21,614 nucleotides of DNA from a virus. Positions 11,467 through 19,836 of the stretch are shown here, one piece after another. A program made the position numbers and the translations under genes. The stretch spans positions 1-21,614 of IMG/VR virus record IMGVR_UViG_3300008448_005397. One strand, given 5' to 3'. The notes beneath the pieces are model-generated. The model was not told the origin of the DNA and did no database searches. It was given only the letters and a program-made list of their open reading frames with translations. Every line of letters starts with the position of its first letter. Position 1 is the stretch's first letter.

Positions 11467-14207
11467 GCGGAGAGTTCGTTGGGAAGGCGAAGGCTGACAT
11501 ACCGAACCGCTCGGTAATACTCCTGACCTAGAATATCGTCGTAATAGCTGGCAATCTCGACGGTCTCGCCAACGCCATACGCTCTCAGCGGAATCCATTC
11601 GGTCGCGGCAATCGGCGTGACTAGGTTGGGTTGAGCGTTGGTGGCGTCAAAATTGTAGGCGTTGAAGCCCTTAGATCCACAGTAACCAGCAAGCGCGGAC
11701 TGGCTGACGTACCAGTAGGGATTCCCAGACGGATCGTCTGCGGTCTGAGATACGATGCCATTTGCCAAGCAGACGTTGTGCTGCTCTTCGCTCAGGTAGA
11801 AAACCGCTTGCCCACCTTCGATGCCGGTGGTCGTCAGGTCTTTCGGGATCTGGATTCCGAGTCTCGAAGGTGCAGGATTACCACTCAAATCGAATCCGTT
11901 TATCGGGCAAGCGACTTCTCCCAAGCACAACGGAATCGCTCGCGTCCACGCTCTGACGGTCCATTCCAGCAAGTTCCACAGATAGGCAGTCTTCGGGATC
12001 TTGTGGTAGAAAGCTCCGTTGAGCGTGTAGTTGATAGCGTCAGACTGGACGACGTATGGAAGGTCGAAATACTGATCGGTATCCCGCCAGCGGATCTCGG
12101 CTAGATGCGACTGGTTGAACCCAGTGTTTGCCGTGATTGATCCGGTCCACGGTGCAAGACCGGCCATCGTTGGCGCATTCAGATCTTTGAAGATGTCATC
12201 AGCGACCAGATCTGGCGTTGCTGTCGTCGTCTGAACCGGCAATTGAAGCGTCTGGTTCGGTTGACCCAAGATCCTCACCGTAGCGTCAACACCACCTGCA
12301 CCACCCCACTTGTTGACCCAGAAATCTGACCCGTGGACGTTCTCAATCACCGGATCATTCGGGTCCGTAGAATAGACCCGAGAAAGGTTTGCATCGTAGA
12401 CGCTCGACGAGAACCCCCACGGTCCACCCACCGGAACATACCCACAATCGACGGCGGGGAAGTAATCGGAAGCAGGAACCGACAAGTTAGGGAAGACGTG
12501 CTTGTACCAGCCATTGGAACTCGCTGGAGTCTGGAGGTAATAGACTTTTACTCCTGACGTGTAGCGTGTTCCGGTCCAGCCAATCGCAGGTGAGAAACCG
12601 GCGGCTTGCGATTCAGTCCAAAGCTCAAACTTGTTTGCCGTTCGCTCGTAGCTTGGCAGATCGCTCATGGCGTTGGCATCGAATGATAGGATACCAACAG
12701 CAGTCGCAGCGCGGACCATCAAGCCAAGCGGAGTCAAAGCGACCCGCGAGACCTTCTCTTCTGAGATGTCCACTTCGTCGTCGTAGGCGTTAAGAAAGCC
12801 TTCTTCGACGGCAACACGGCGGCGCAACGTCCGCATTGTCTCAAACCAATCTGGCTCGTTTCCAGCGGTCCACGATGTCGCGGAAAGCGGATTCAATAGG
12901 TTCTGAGTCCACACTTGCTTCGGATAGACAGTCGAAAAGTAAGCTAGCGTTGGACTAATCTCCCAATATGGAAGCGTGTCAGTGAAGAACACGTTGCAAT
13001 CCACCGGATAAATCCGAATGGAGGTGTTTCCTTCGACCGTTCGCAGCCCCAACGCACCGCCGATTTGAGTCACTTCAACGCCAATCGACCGCAGTGTCTC
13101 GACGAAGAGATTGGTGTCGCGGAATACCTTCATGTAGTCCGCAATGACCGCATTGGTCAGCGTGTTGTAGACCTGAACCCTAGCACGTCCCCAACTGAAA
13201 ATGAGGTCTCCAATCGGCGTGTTGGCGTTCTCTGGGTCTCCGTAAACGTCTGGGTACGTCTGGCGAATGTCGAACGGGATGAACGGGTCATGCCAGCCTC
13301 CCAACGCTCGAAACCATTGAGTCAGAACAAACGGATTTGCGACGTTGTTGGCTCGCTCTGATCGCTCATGGGCGACAAATGGAGTGACCGGCCAATCGTA
13401 CATCGGCGGACCACCGGCAAAGTACGGAACATCGCCCATGAAGAACGGGAAAAAGTACTGACATTCAGATCCACTCGGCCAAGTCGTAGCCCACGTCCCA
13501 TCGGCTTTGCGCCTAAATGAGCGGCAACCATACTGACCAACTGACTCACGCTGGCTGGAGCCGTCTGGATTCTGCAAGAAGACTGTCGCGGTGTTCTCGC
13601 TCAGATTGTGGACACGCCAGCAATCAAACCGCTGGTAGGTGTTGAAGATTCGGAATTCTCTCGGACCTTTGAGTTCGATCTCAGCAACAGCGACTTTGTG
13701 TTTGTGAATGCGACCGGGAGGCAGTGTTGGAGCATCAGCACCAAGACTTCCTCGGACGTATGAGTTCAACGCCCCGTTCTCGTCCCATCCTAAGTGGACA
13801 TCGTAGAGAACCCCGTCAACTTCTCGTCGGAGCAGTTCAAACGAGAAGTGAATCTGTTTTACGTCGCAGCTAAACGACTCTCCTGCAATGGGGTATTTAT
13901 CGACGTAAATCTGACCACCAGCAGCGTCGAGATATGCATTCTCTAGCTTTGAAAGCTCAACATAGGCTTGCGCTTGGTCGTAGTTCTCAAGATACGCACC
14001 CTCAGTCGTCAGCGTGTAGGTGTAAGTCACGCCATACGGGACATCTAACCCGAACTCAAACTGATTCGGTTCGTCGTATGGTTTCTTCGCTACCTTCGGA
14101 CTTTTGCCGTCTAAAACTCTAGCGCACTTCTGATCGAAACGAGCATACAGCCCATTTAGATTGCGAGCGTTGAACATCCGATCCCGCTTATCCAACGCAA
14201 ACGCCAT
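11463..14207 (-). CDS. Large virion-type protein of unknown fold, 914 residues
   Basis: By far the longest gene. It follows the tape measure and four smaller tail genes, so a role in the tail tip, baseplate or receptor binding is likely from position. The sequence is rich in Tyr, Trp, Asn and Gly with many short strands, no coiled coil, no transmembrane helix and no enzyme motif I recognise. Segments such as YFFPFFMGDVPYFAGGPPMYDWP and WGRARVQVYNTLTNAVIADYMK stand out. I could not match it to lambda gpJ, Dit/Tal or other named tail proteins by eye. The start ATG (14205-14207) is 4 bases after the upstream stop. Confidence 0.75.
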   Translation of the reverse strand: MAFALDKRDRMFNARNLNGLYARFDQKCARVLDGKSPKVAKKPYDEPNQFEFGLDVPYGVTYTYTLTTEGAYLENYDQAQAYVELSKLENAYLDAAGGQIYVDKYPIAGESFSCDVKQIHFSFELLRREVDGVLYDVHLGWDENGALNSYVRGSLGADAPTLPPGRIHKHKVAVAEIELKGPREFRIFNTYQRFDCWRVHNLSENTATVFLQNPDGSSQRESVGQYGCRSFRRKADGTWATTWPSGSECQYFFPFFMGDVPYFAGGPPMYDWPVTPFVAHERSERANNVANPFVLTQWFRALGGWHDPFIPFDIRQTYPDVYGDPENANTPIGDLIFSWGRARVQVYNTLTNAVIADYMKVFRDTNLFVETLRSIGVEVTQIGGALGLRTVEGNTSIRIYPVDCNVFFTDTLPYWEISPTLAYFSTVYPKQVWTQNLLNPLSATSWTAGNEPDWFETMRTLRRRVAVEEGFLNAYDDEVDISEEKVSRVALTPLGLMVRAATAVGILSFDANAMSDLPSYERTANKFELWTESQAAGFSPAIGWTGTRYTSGVKVYYLQTPASSNGWYKHVFPNLSVPASDYFPAVDCGYVPVGGPWGFSSSVYDANLSRVYSTDPNDPVIENVHGSDFWVNKWGGAGGVDATVRILGQPNQTLQLPVQTTTATPDLVADDIFKDLNAPTMAGLAPWTGSITANTGFNQSHLAEIRWRDTDQYFDLPYVVQSDAINYTLNGAFYHKIPKTAYLWNLLEWTVRAWTRAIPLCLGEVACPINGFDLSGNPAPSRLGIQIPKDLTTTGIEGGQAVFYLSEEQHNVCLANGIVSQTADDPSGNPYWYVSQSALAGYCGSKGFNAYNFDATNAQPNLVTPIAATEWIPLRAYGVGETVEIASYYDDILGQEYYRAVRYVSLRLPNELSA

Positions 14208-14210
14208 AAA

Positions 14211-14426
14211 TCAATAGAACCAAGAATCCTCTGAAGTCTGCACCACCGTCGTTCCAACTGGCTGCTTGATTTTCAAAACGGTGCCATTTGGCGTCTGCTC
14301 AATCGCTTGATCAGGTCCAGCCACAAGCTGGATCTTGCGGACAACATCAATCAACTGATTGATGGCGCGAGCGTGTTCTGTCTTGAGTCCACGCTCTGCA
14401 ACCTTAGCTGGAAGAGAGACAGCCAT
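14211..14426 (-). CDS. Small tail-module protein
   Basis: A 71-residue protein starting MAVSLPAKVAERGLKTEHARAIN. It has one helix (HARAINQLIDVVRKIQL) followed by strands (EQTPNGTVLKIKQPV, TTVVQTSEDSWF). The ATG shares one base with the upstream stop (TAATG). Such short helix-plus-strand proteins near tail genes are common in phages, but I cannot name the family. Probably a minor virion component or assembly factor. Confidence 0.55.
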   Translation of the reverse strand: MAVSLPAKVAERGLKTEHARAINQLIDVVRKIQLVAGPDQAIEQTPNGTVLKIKQPVGTTVVQTSEDSWFY

Positions 14427-14803
14427 TAGATCTCGCAGAATTGAGCGAAGATTTTCAGACTAGATCCAGCAGTCATGCATTTGACGTACATGGTCGTATT
14501 GACGTACGGCAACACAATGAACTGTTGCGGAGGCACTTGAAGCCACCAAACACCGCTGACATTGGAACCAACATCGCCAACCCCCAAATACGCAGTCAAG
14601 TCCATGTTATAGATCAAGACTTTGTATGGAAGCGACAGGTCAGCGGTGATGTCCAACGTCTCAGAAGCTGAACCAACTTCTTGAGTCTGCTGGCCCATGT
14701 CGGTGCCAGTCATGTTCGCAACCGCAGTATACGTTTGCGGGTTGATTGATGCGCCATTTTTGGACGCATACAATCTCGCTGACATCTGGATTTCGTCGGC
14801 CAT
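14426..14803 (-). CDS. Tail-module protein, tandem paralogue 2
   Basis: A 125-residue protein, MADEIQMSARLYASKNGA..., ending FAQFCEI. It is a clear relative of the gene just upstream (14815-15189): both begin MADEIQM(S/T)ARLYA(S/A)KNGA, share 'M-x-GTDMG-x-QTQ', 'SETLD', 'PYK(V/L)LI', a 'PY(V/I)NT' near the end and the closing FCE(I/V). The pattern is all-beta with a likely jelly-roll or Ig-like fold. Role unknown; candidates are tail decoration or tip subunits, suggested only by position. Confidence 0.65.
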   Translation of the reverse strand: MADEIQMSARLYASKNGASINPQTYTAVANMTGTDMGQQTQEVGSASETLDITADLSLPYKVLIYNMDLTAYLGVGDVGSNVSGVWWLQVPPQQFIVLPYVNTTMYVKCMTAGSSLKIFAQFCEI

Positions 14804-14814
14804 AGGTCAGAAGG

Positions 14815-15189
14815 TTAGACTTCGCAGAACGTCGCTTGAATCGTAACGGCAGAGGTGTTGGCGATCAGATAGAGATTCGTGTTGATGTACGGAATCAACA
14901 TCGTCTCACCAGCAGGAAGGCGCATCGTTCCAGCACCGGCAAGAAAACCACTCGTGAACGAAAGCTCGACATAGTTGGTGTTGTCCAGATTGGAGATCAG
15001 CAGCTTGTATGGGCTGGTGACATCAACTGGAACGTCAAGCGTCTCGGACGAACTGGTGCCGATGGATTGGGTCTGAGAACCCATATCGGTCCCCACCATC
15101 GTCGCGCTCTTGGTGTAGGTAACGCTCGGGAGATACGCTCCGTTCTTCGCAGCGTACAAGCGAGCCGTCATTTGAATTTCGTCAGCCAT
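14815..15189 (-). CDS. Tail-module protein, tandem paralogue 1
   Basis: A 124-residue all-beta protein related to the one at 14426-14803 along its whole length (see shared motifs there); the middle thirds differ most (YVELSFTSGFLAGAGTMRLPAGE here against a VGSNVSGVWWLQVPPQ stretch in the other). The start is ATG after AACACAAC, with no Shine-Dalgarno. The 11-base spacing between the pair and the similarity indicate a local gene duplication followed by divergence. Confidence 0.65.
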   Translation of the reverse strand: MADEIQMTARLYAAKNGAYLPSVTYTKSATMVGTDMGSQTQSIGTSSSETLDVPVDVTSPYKLLISNLDNTNYVELSFTSGFLAGAGTMRLPAGETMLIPYINTNLYLIANTSAVTIQATFCEV

Positions 15190-15197
15190 GTTGTGTT

Positions 15198-16031
15198 TTA
15201 GGTTAGAAGTCTAGGGTCTACGTTGTAAGGGTAAGCAAAGAGGTCCCACGCTGCAAAGGTCCAAGTCTCGTTCCTTTCAACTTGGTTGGTCTTTATGATA
15301 AGTGAGGTTGAGTCGTTTGTCTTCAACCAAGCCCACGCCGTTCCAGATGGAGTAAGGTTAGGATTAGATGGTGCTTTCGGCATCATGTTTCTGACCGATG
15401 TCGGAAACTGATTGATGTTTGCGAGAGTGGTTCCGTCGTAAACCGCAGAGATAATTGGCGGAGTTGCTGGAAGTCCATTTCTCGACGAATAGGAAGAAAT
15501 GCGACTCAGCGAGCATCGTGATGTTTGGAAACTTGTCTGACCTCTAGACAACTTTTTCACTAACTGATAAGCCAGCGGAAACTGGCTTTCAGGCATCGGA
15601 AGCTTCACGTTCTTAGGATCATCTGCAGATGCTTTGATTGCTGAATAATACTCTTCCTCTGAGATGTATGTTCTTGCCTCCGCTCTTACTTGCGGTAACT
15701 CAAACAATGAAGCGTCAACATATTCGGTTCGAAACTCGTATCGTTGCGCTGGCTCGTCTTCATCTATTGGAGCCTGAGTGGTTGGGCTGTTGGGATCAAA
15801 ATTCGTTCCAGAAAACGTGACAGTTGCCGTGGAATATGGCCCGTCTTCGTTAATCTGATATTTGCCTCCAGCAGCAACCCAATCAGCAGAAGCAAGACGC
15901 AAAGCATCTTTGCTGCCACGGTATGTGTAAGTAATATAACGGCCAGTACCGTCTCCGTTGTTGTACTGGCGAGAGACTTCGATGTAACCAGTGGCAACAG
16001 GTAAGATTGTGTTGGTTTTGATTGTTGCCAT
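15198..16031 (-). CDS. Tail protein of unknown family
   Basis: A 277-residue protein between the tape measure and the tandem paralogues. An N-terminal beta-rich part (TGYIEVSRQYNNGDGTGRYI, TYRGSKDALRLA) is followed by a helical middle (RAEARTYISEEEYYSAIKAS) and a Trp-rich C-terminus (TWTFAAWDLFAYPYNV). Order suggests the distal-tail or tip-associated position, but no Dit-like signature is evident. The gene is noticeably more AT-rich than the neck genes, like the tape measure before it (see findings). Confidence 0.65.
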   Translation of the reverse strand: MATIKTNTILPVATGYIEVSRQYNNGDGTGRYITYTYRGSKDALRLASADWVAAGGKYQINEDGPYSTATVTFSGTNFDPNSPTTQAPIDEDEPAQRYEFRTEYVDASLFELPQVRAEARTYISEEEYYSAIKASADDPKNVKLPMPESQFPLAYQLVKKLSRGQTSFQTSRCSLSRISSYSSRNGLPATPPIISAVYDGTTLANINQFPTSVRNMMPKAPSNPNLTPSGTAWAWLKTNDSTSLIIKTNQVERNETWTFAAWDLFAYPYNVDPRLLT

Positions 16032-16032
16032 A

Positions 16033-17073
16033 TTAGTCTCTTGATATTACTTGAGCCGTCTTCTCTGTTGACTTGGCAATCTGCTTCAGTTGCAGCGTCT
16101 GTTCAATTGCTTGCTTGATAGCTGTGTCTTGAGCAGATTGAAAACCAGTAAAACCGCCAATTCGAGCAAGCGAGTCTTGTGCTCCACCGAGAGAAAATCT
16201 TAAACCCTGAATCTTTTGAAATTGGGTTTGATCATCAGACGGTGGCGGTTCTGGAACTGGCTCTGAAGGCTTTGGCTTAGTTCCAAAAATCATTTCTGAC
16301 AAGAAAGATGGAACTGTCGCTGCAACAGACATTGCCGCTGGAAGAAATCCAGCTTTGTCTTTCATTGCCTCAAATATCCTGATTCTTCGCTCAATTGGAC
16401 CCGTGGCTTGAACGAGAGCAGGTGCGGCAGCAATTTTGAGAGTTCTGTCTAACCTCTTAACAGCATCATCATATTTGCCGATCGCTTCAATGTCTTCCTT
16501 TTTGAAGAGAGATATCGGTCCAAGATCTTTGATCTTACCAGCAGCCATTGCCGCTTTAGTAAGCTTGAGGCCAAGCAGATCAGCCGCAGCGGCCATCATG
16601 TCCGCATTGCTTCTGTTTGCATTGAGACGCTCTCCAAGAAGAATAAGAGCAGACGCGCCGTCAGTTGACTTGTTTGTGATTTCCTCAATTGAGAAACCCG
16701 CTCTTAGCATTGCGTCTCGTTGCGGACCTTCTCCTTTTGCTGCTGCTGTTCTTGCATCATTGATTCTGGTTATAGCAGCGGCTATTGATTCAAACTTGAC
16801 CCCAGATTCAGAAGCTAAAACTTGAAACCTTTGAACATCATCTGTCGATATGTTCAACTGCTCTGCCAAGTCATCTATATTGTCAGCTAATTCAATTATT
16901 GAATTTGCATAAGCAGTAACAGATGCAACAGAAAATGCATTTGAAAGCCTACTTGTGACAGCGTTCTTGAAGCTGCTCCCAAACTTTTCACCAATGCTCT
17001 GAGCGCGTTTAACGCCCATCTCAAAGGCAACGGAGTCGATGCCAAGCTTAACAAGTAGAGAGAGAACGCCCAT
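16033..17073 (-). CDS. Tail tape measure protein (short)
   Basis: A 346-residue, Ala-rich, helical protein. The start LVKLGIDSVAFEMGVKRAQ and the motif ADNIDDLAEQLNISTDDVQRFQ (about 63-85) are the typical N-terminal core of siphophage tape measures ('iadlAeqtGvstdxvQ'). A hydrophobic stretch (AGFLPAAMSVAATVPSFLSEMIFG, about 242-265) is the expected membrane-active segment, split here to stay short. Tape measures set tail length at roughly 0.15 nm per residue, so about 50 nm would be expected, a rather short tail. It directly follows the chaperone gene, the canonical order. SD-like AGAGG precedes the ATG. Confidence 0.8.
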   Translation of the reverse strand: MGVLSLLVKLGIDSVAFEMGVKRAQSIGEKFGSSFKNAVTSRLSNAFSVASVTAYANSIIELADNIDDLAEQLNISTDDVQRFQVLASESGVKFESIAAAITRINDARTAAAKGEGPQRDAMLRAGFSIEEITNKSTDGASALILLGERLNANRSNADMMAAAADLLGLKLTKAAMAAGKIKDLGPISLFKKEDIEAIGKYDDAVKRLDRTLKIAAAPALVQATGPIERRIRIFEAMKDKAGFLPAAMSVAATVPSFLSEMIFGTKPKPSEPVPEPPPSDDQTQFQKIQGLRFSLGGAQDSLARIGGFTGFQSAQDTAIKQAIEQTLQLKQIAKSTEKTAQVISRD

Positions 17074-17074
17074 T

Positions 17075-17626
17075 TTATACCTCTTGCTGGCTCTGCCAGA
17101 TTGATTCGCTTCTATCGTCCCACAGTTGGACCTGTCCCATCATCTCAGCGTGAGCTAGAATCAGCCTTTCCGCATCACCAAGAGGCATCTGGATTGCGTC
17201 GTCAGGAGCAATGCCAATGTTGAGACATCCAACTAAGACTCTCTCGGGCCATGGCATGGCAGGAGTCTTTGACTTGCTTCCGCTCTCCATCAGCACTTCG
17301 GGAGCGGTCGATTGCTCTTTCAACCAAAGCTGAAACTTGTCTGACTCAGCCAGCAAGTTGAGCTTGGCAATGCGTTTCCCCCAAAGCCATAGAACAAGAC
17401 CGCTCCACCGAGACTTAATGGAGCGGATGGACTCCAGCGGAGACTGTGAGCAAACGGTCACAGCCTCCACTAGATCGGTTGGTGCGATCTCTCCGCCCAT
17501 GACAAACGGAGAGCGCAACCTTTGCAGCACGATTGCGTGTCCTACGGTGTAGGGAACAAGTCGAACCCCAAGCACAACAGGTGCTTGAGGTCCAGTCTCT
17601 GACAGGATCTTTGCAAGATCGGCCAC
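17075..17626 (-). CDS. Tail assembly chaperone-like protein
   Basis: A 183-residue protein with a GTG start (17624-17626). It sits between the tail tube and tape measure genes, where the G/GT-type chaperones always lie. A C-terminal 'MPLGDAERLILAHAEMMGQ' helix with acidic residues resembles known chaperones that bind the tape measure. I see only one frame here and no slippery heptamer leading into a second, so the frameshifted G/GT pair of lambda is apparently absent; the longer single protein may serve alone. The assignment rests mainly on order. Confidence 0.6.
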   Translation of the reverse strand: MADLAKILSETGPQAPVVLGVRLVPYTVGHAIVLQRLRSPFVMGGEIAPTDLVEAVTVCSQSPLESIRSIKSRWSGLVLWLWGKRIAKLNLLAESDKFQLWLKEQSTAPEVLMESGSKSKTPAMPWPERVLVGCLNIGIAPDDAIQMPLGDAERLILAHAEMMGQVQLWDDRSESIWQSQQEV

Positions 17627-17629
17627 AGA

Positions 17630-18103
17630 TTACAGCGTGAACGTCGAAGCACTACCAGTCAACGCGCTCGCGTCCAAATACTTGGTAACCGTGACGGTAA
17701 CCATCACCTTACCGCTGCTGGTAAATTTGACGCTGCCACCACCGGCATAAACGTAATTTCCATCCAGAGAATTTGAAGCTCCGCTGCCAATAGTCACGCC
17801 ATCGCTCGCAGCGATAGTAGCGTAACCATTTACCGCAGGGAGGCCAGCGGCAAGCTTGGCTTGAGCGAAGCTCGCAGCGGACGGAATGAACGTCACGTTC
17901 AGCGAAATTCGCTCATTGGCGGACACCTGAGCCACAACCTCACCGGCAGAGTTTTTGATCTGCTCGACATCAGCCTCATGGGTCGCGTCGTAGCTCTCAA
18001 TGGTGCTAATCGCTCCAGTCGTCAGAGCGACGCCAGCAGGAGTGTAAAGCGTTATGGTTCCCTTTGCGCCATAGACTAGCGCGAGTCCTTTTGAAACTGC
18101 CAT
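17630..18103 (-). CDS. Major tail (tube) protein
   Basis: A 157-residue protein, Gly/Ala/Ser/Thr/Val-rich and beta-dominated, as expected for a siphophage tail tube subunit. The middle ISTIESYDATHEADVEQIKNS and the following strands (RISLNVTFIPSAASFAQAKLA, KVMVTVTVTKYLDA) match the beta-sandwich tube fold shared with gpV and Hcp. The start ATG follows AACACAAC with no Shine-Dalgarno, which is odd for a highly expressed gene. It follows the terminator-like gene and precedes the chaperone. Confidence 0.75.
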   Translation of the reverse strand: MAVSKGLALVYGAKGTITLYTPAGVALTTGAISTIESYDATHEADVEQIKNSAGEVVAQVSANERISLNVTFIPSAASFAQAKLAAGLPAVNGYATIAASDGVTIGSGASNSLDGNYVYAGGGSVKFTSSGKVMVTVTVTKYLDASALTGSASTFTL

Positions 18104-18116
18104 GTTGTGTTAGGTG

Positions 18117-18605
18117 TTAAGTGTTTGCGTTTGCTGCTGCAAAGATTGTCATCGACCGCGAGAAAGTTCTAGCCCTTTCACTGGTGTCGTTCACTCCAAA
18201 ATCAGTCGGAGTTGCGAAGAACGCTGTGAACCCACCAGACGGGTCATCATCTCCGGTGTTCAGATCCGAGATGTTGTCATCGACGAACAGTGGTTGGAGA
18301 ATGTTCTCAAACGCTGCAACGATCAGCAGAGCGTCAGATTCCGAGGTGTCGTCAGCGGATAACTGAAGCGTCGCGGTGACATCAAGCTCACAAGTCCGAT
18401 CAATCGGATGGACCGGAACGGCAGTTGAAGAACGGATCACGATGCGCGGGAAGTCTGGCATTCGATCTTCCAAGTCTGGATCGTTGAACGCTCCGTGTCC
18501 GTAGCTAGTCAGACAAGCAGGAGTCCCAAGCGGAGACGCTGACCAGTCTTGAGCAGCCAGCCAATCGGCCAACGCTCGCTCGGTACGCATTGCAACGCCA
18601 TTCAT
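18117..18605 (-). CDS. Tail terminator-like protein
   Basis: A 162-residue protein located just before the tail tube gene, where the terminator (lambda gpU-type) is encoded. It has an alternating alpha/beta pattern: helix ERALADWLAAQ, strands FPRIVIRSS and CELDVTATLQLS, helix SDALLIVAAFENILQP, strands GGFTAFFATPTDF and RSMTIFAAAN. That order fits the terminator fold. It overlaps the upstream gene by 4 bases (ATGA). An earlier in-frame start is not available; an internal ATG at residue 6 is an alternative. Confidence 0.6.
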   Translation of the reverse strand: MNGVAMRTERALADWLAAQDWSASPLGTPACLTSYGHGAFNDPDLEDRMPDFPRIVIRSSTAVPVHPIDRTCELDVTATLQLSADDTSESDALLIVAAFENILQPLFVDDNISDLNTGDDDPSGGFTAFFATPTDFGVNDTSERARTFSRSMTIFAAANANT

Positions 18606-19384
18606 TGGACGACAATTCCTTTCGACTCGGACCCGTCAAACGCTTCGGCCAGCTTGGCGGCAATGTGGATTTCAAGCTCACGCGCTTCATCGTCGTAAGC
18701 TTGCTGCATCGCTTTCGAGTAAATGCTCTCCACCTTACCGATCTGATCGTCAGCAAGACCGATGTTCATTCGGACGTGCGAATGCGGGTTGAAGCCAGCC
18801 TTCGCGTTGTAAGCGTAGGCTGAAGACCCACGATGCATTGAGACGTTCTCGTAAGGCAAACCGTACTGGTTGGCAAGATTGACCAATGCTTGATTGGCGG
18901 CAACGGAGCGAACTTGAGCGGAACCCTTCTTGGCTCGTCGAGTTCCGCCGAATTGCTGGAACGACGGAGAGAGCTTCTTGATTCCCTTAGTCACGCATGA
19001 CTTGAGGTAACCAACGGAACCGGCAGCGCGACGACGAAGCTTTGCAGCAGCATCTTTCATCTTCTGACCGTAAAGCCCCTCATTTCCAGCCTTCGCATTC
19101 TTCGCTTGGGCGATCAGGTGAACCAAACGCAACTGACGAGAGCGGCCCACCTTTTTTCCGGTCTTCTTGTCGAATGCAGGAGAACCAACGGGCCGGTTGT
19201 AGTAGTCGAGAATCTTATTTCGCGCTGCTTGTGGAGACTTCGGAGGCAACAAGCAGTACAGCCGCAGCATCAAGAAGAACGTGCGAGCATTGACCGCATC
19301 AGCCAGCGACCGCTTGGTCTTCGGAAGATACTCGCGCCAAGCCGCATCGAACCGAGACGTATCGACTGTGACCGTGGGCGTCAT
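18602..19384 (-). CDS. HK97 gp10-like tail completion protein
   Basis: A 260-residue basic protein. Its N-terminus (VTVDTSRFDAAWREYLPKTKRSLADAVN) resembles the 'D-x-s-x-f...-l...-...r.l..a.n.ra' opening of gp10-like/tail completion proteins, and the order (closure, completion, terminator, tube) agrees. The middle is very Lys/Arg-rich (KDAAAKLRRRAAGSVGYLK, RRAKKGSAQVRS), suggesting contact with DNA or an acidic partner in the neck. The C-terminal helix (YSKAMQQAYDDEARELEIHI) closes the protein. It is longer than typical gp10-like proteins. Four-base overlaps on both sides. Confidence 0.55.
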   Translation of the reverse strand: MTPTVTVDTSRFDAAWREYLPKTKRSLADAVNARTFFLMLRLYCLLPPKSPQAARNKILDYYNRPVGSPAFDKKTGKKVGRSRQLRLVHLIAQAKNAKAGNEGLYGQKMKDAAAKLRRRAAGSVGYLKSCVTKGIKKLSPSFQQFGGTRRAKKGSAQVRSVAANQALVNLANQYGLPYENVSMHRGSSAYAYNAKAGFNPHSHVRMNIGLADDQIGKVESIYSKAMQQAYDDEARELEIHIAAKLAEAFDGSESKGIVVQ

Positions 19385-19836
19385 TTGGTCTTGGCCCCCA
19401 GTTCAAGAACGTAATACGCACCAGTACCGTCACGCTTGGCGGAGATGATCCGAAGCGTTCGACCATCGTAGGTCAAAGTGCGACCCACCACCGGAATCAT
19501 CTTTCCAAACGTCAGTTGGAGAGCGTCGGTGTTCTCTTGCAGGATCAAGCTTCCGCTCTCTTGCAAGAGCCGGTCAGCAGTCGATCCAACGTCAGCACTC
19601 CAGACGGTCGCGTCTACGGTCACCAGCGTCGAGTCTGCCAGCCTCCAGTCAGCCAATTTGACCAGCAGACGGACCTGCACGTTGTCCTGAAACCCACCGT
19701 TGATGACGTTGTTGGCGTCAGTGATCGCAGCAGGAATGCAGCGGACAAGCGATCCCTGCCAGATAAACGACGGATTTCCCATCGCTCCCTGAAGGACCGT
19801 CATTCCGAGCTGCAGACTTGTGGCGATCAGGTTCAC
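19381..19836 (-). CDS. Head-closure/neck-like protein
   Basis: A 151-residue protein with a GTG start (19834-19836), overlapping the upstream stop (GTGA). The C-terminal half (FGKMIPVVGRTLTYDGRTLRIISAKRDGTGAYYVLEL in two parts) is a beta-barrel pattern with 'dG-r-t-L-r-I' like stopper/head-closure proteins. It lies before the gp10-like gene, which is the usual place. The N-terminal part is diverged and includes a repeated 'LLQESGSLILQEN' feature, a short internal duplication. Assigned by order and pattern only. Confidence 0.5.
   Translation of the reverse strand: MNLIATSLQLGMTVLQGAMGNPSFIWQGSLVRCIPAAITDANNVINGGFQDNVQVRLLVKLADWRLADSTLVTVDATVWSADVGSTADRLLQESGSLILQENTDALQLTFGKMIPVVGRTLTYDGRTLRIISAKRDGTGAYYVLELGAKTK

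Noticed and set aside
17075-17700. Programmed frameshift of the G/GT type in the tail chaperone
   Set aside because: No slippery heptamer with an overlapping second frame is visible near the end of the chaperone gene; the tape measure starts one base after its stop.
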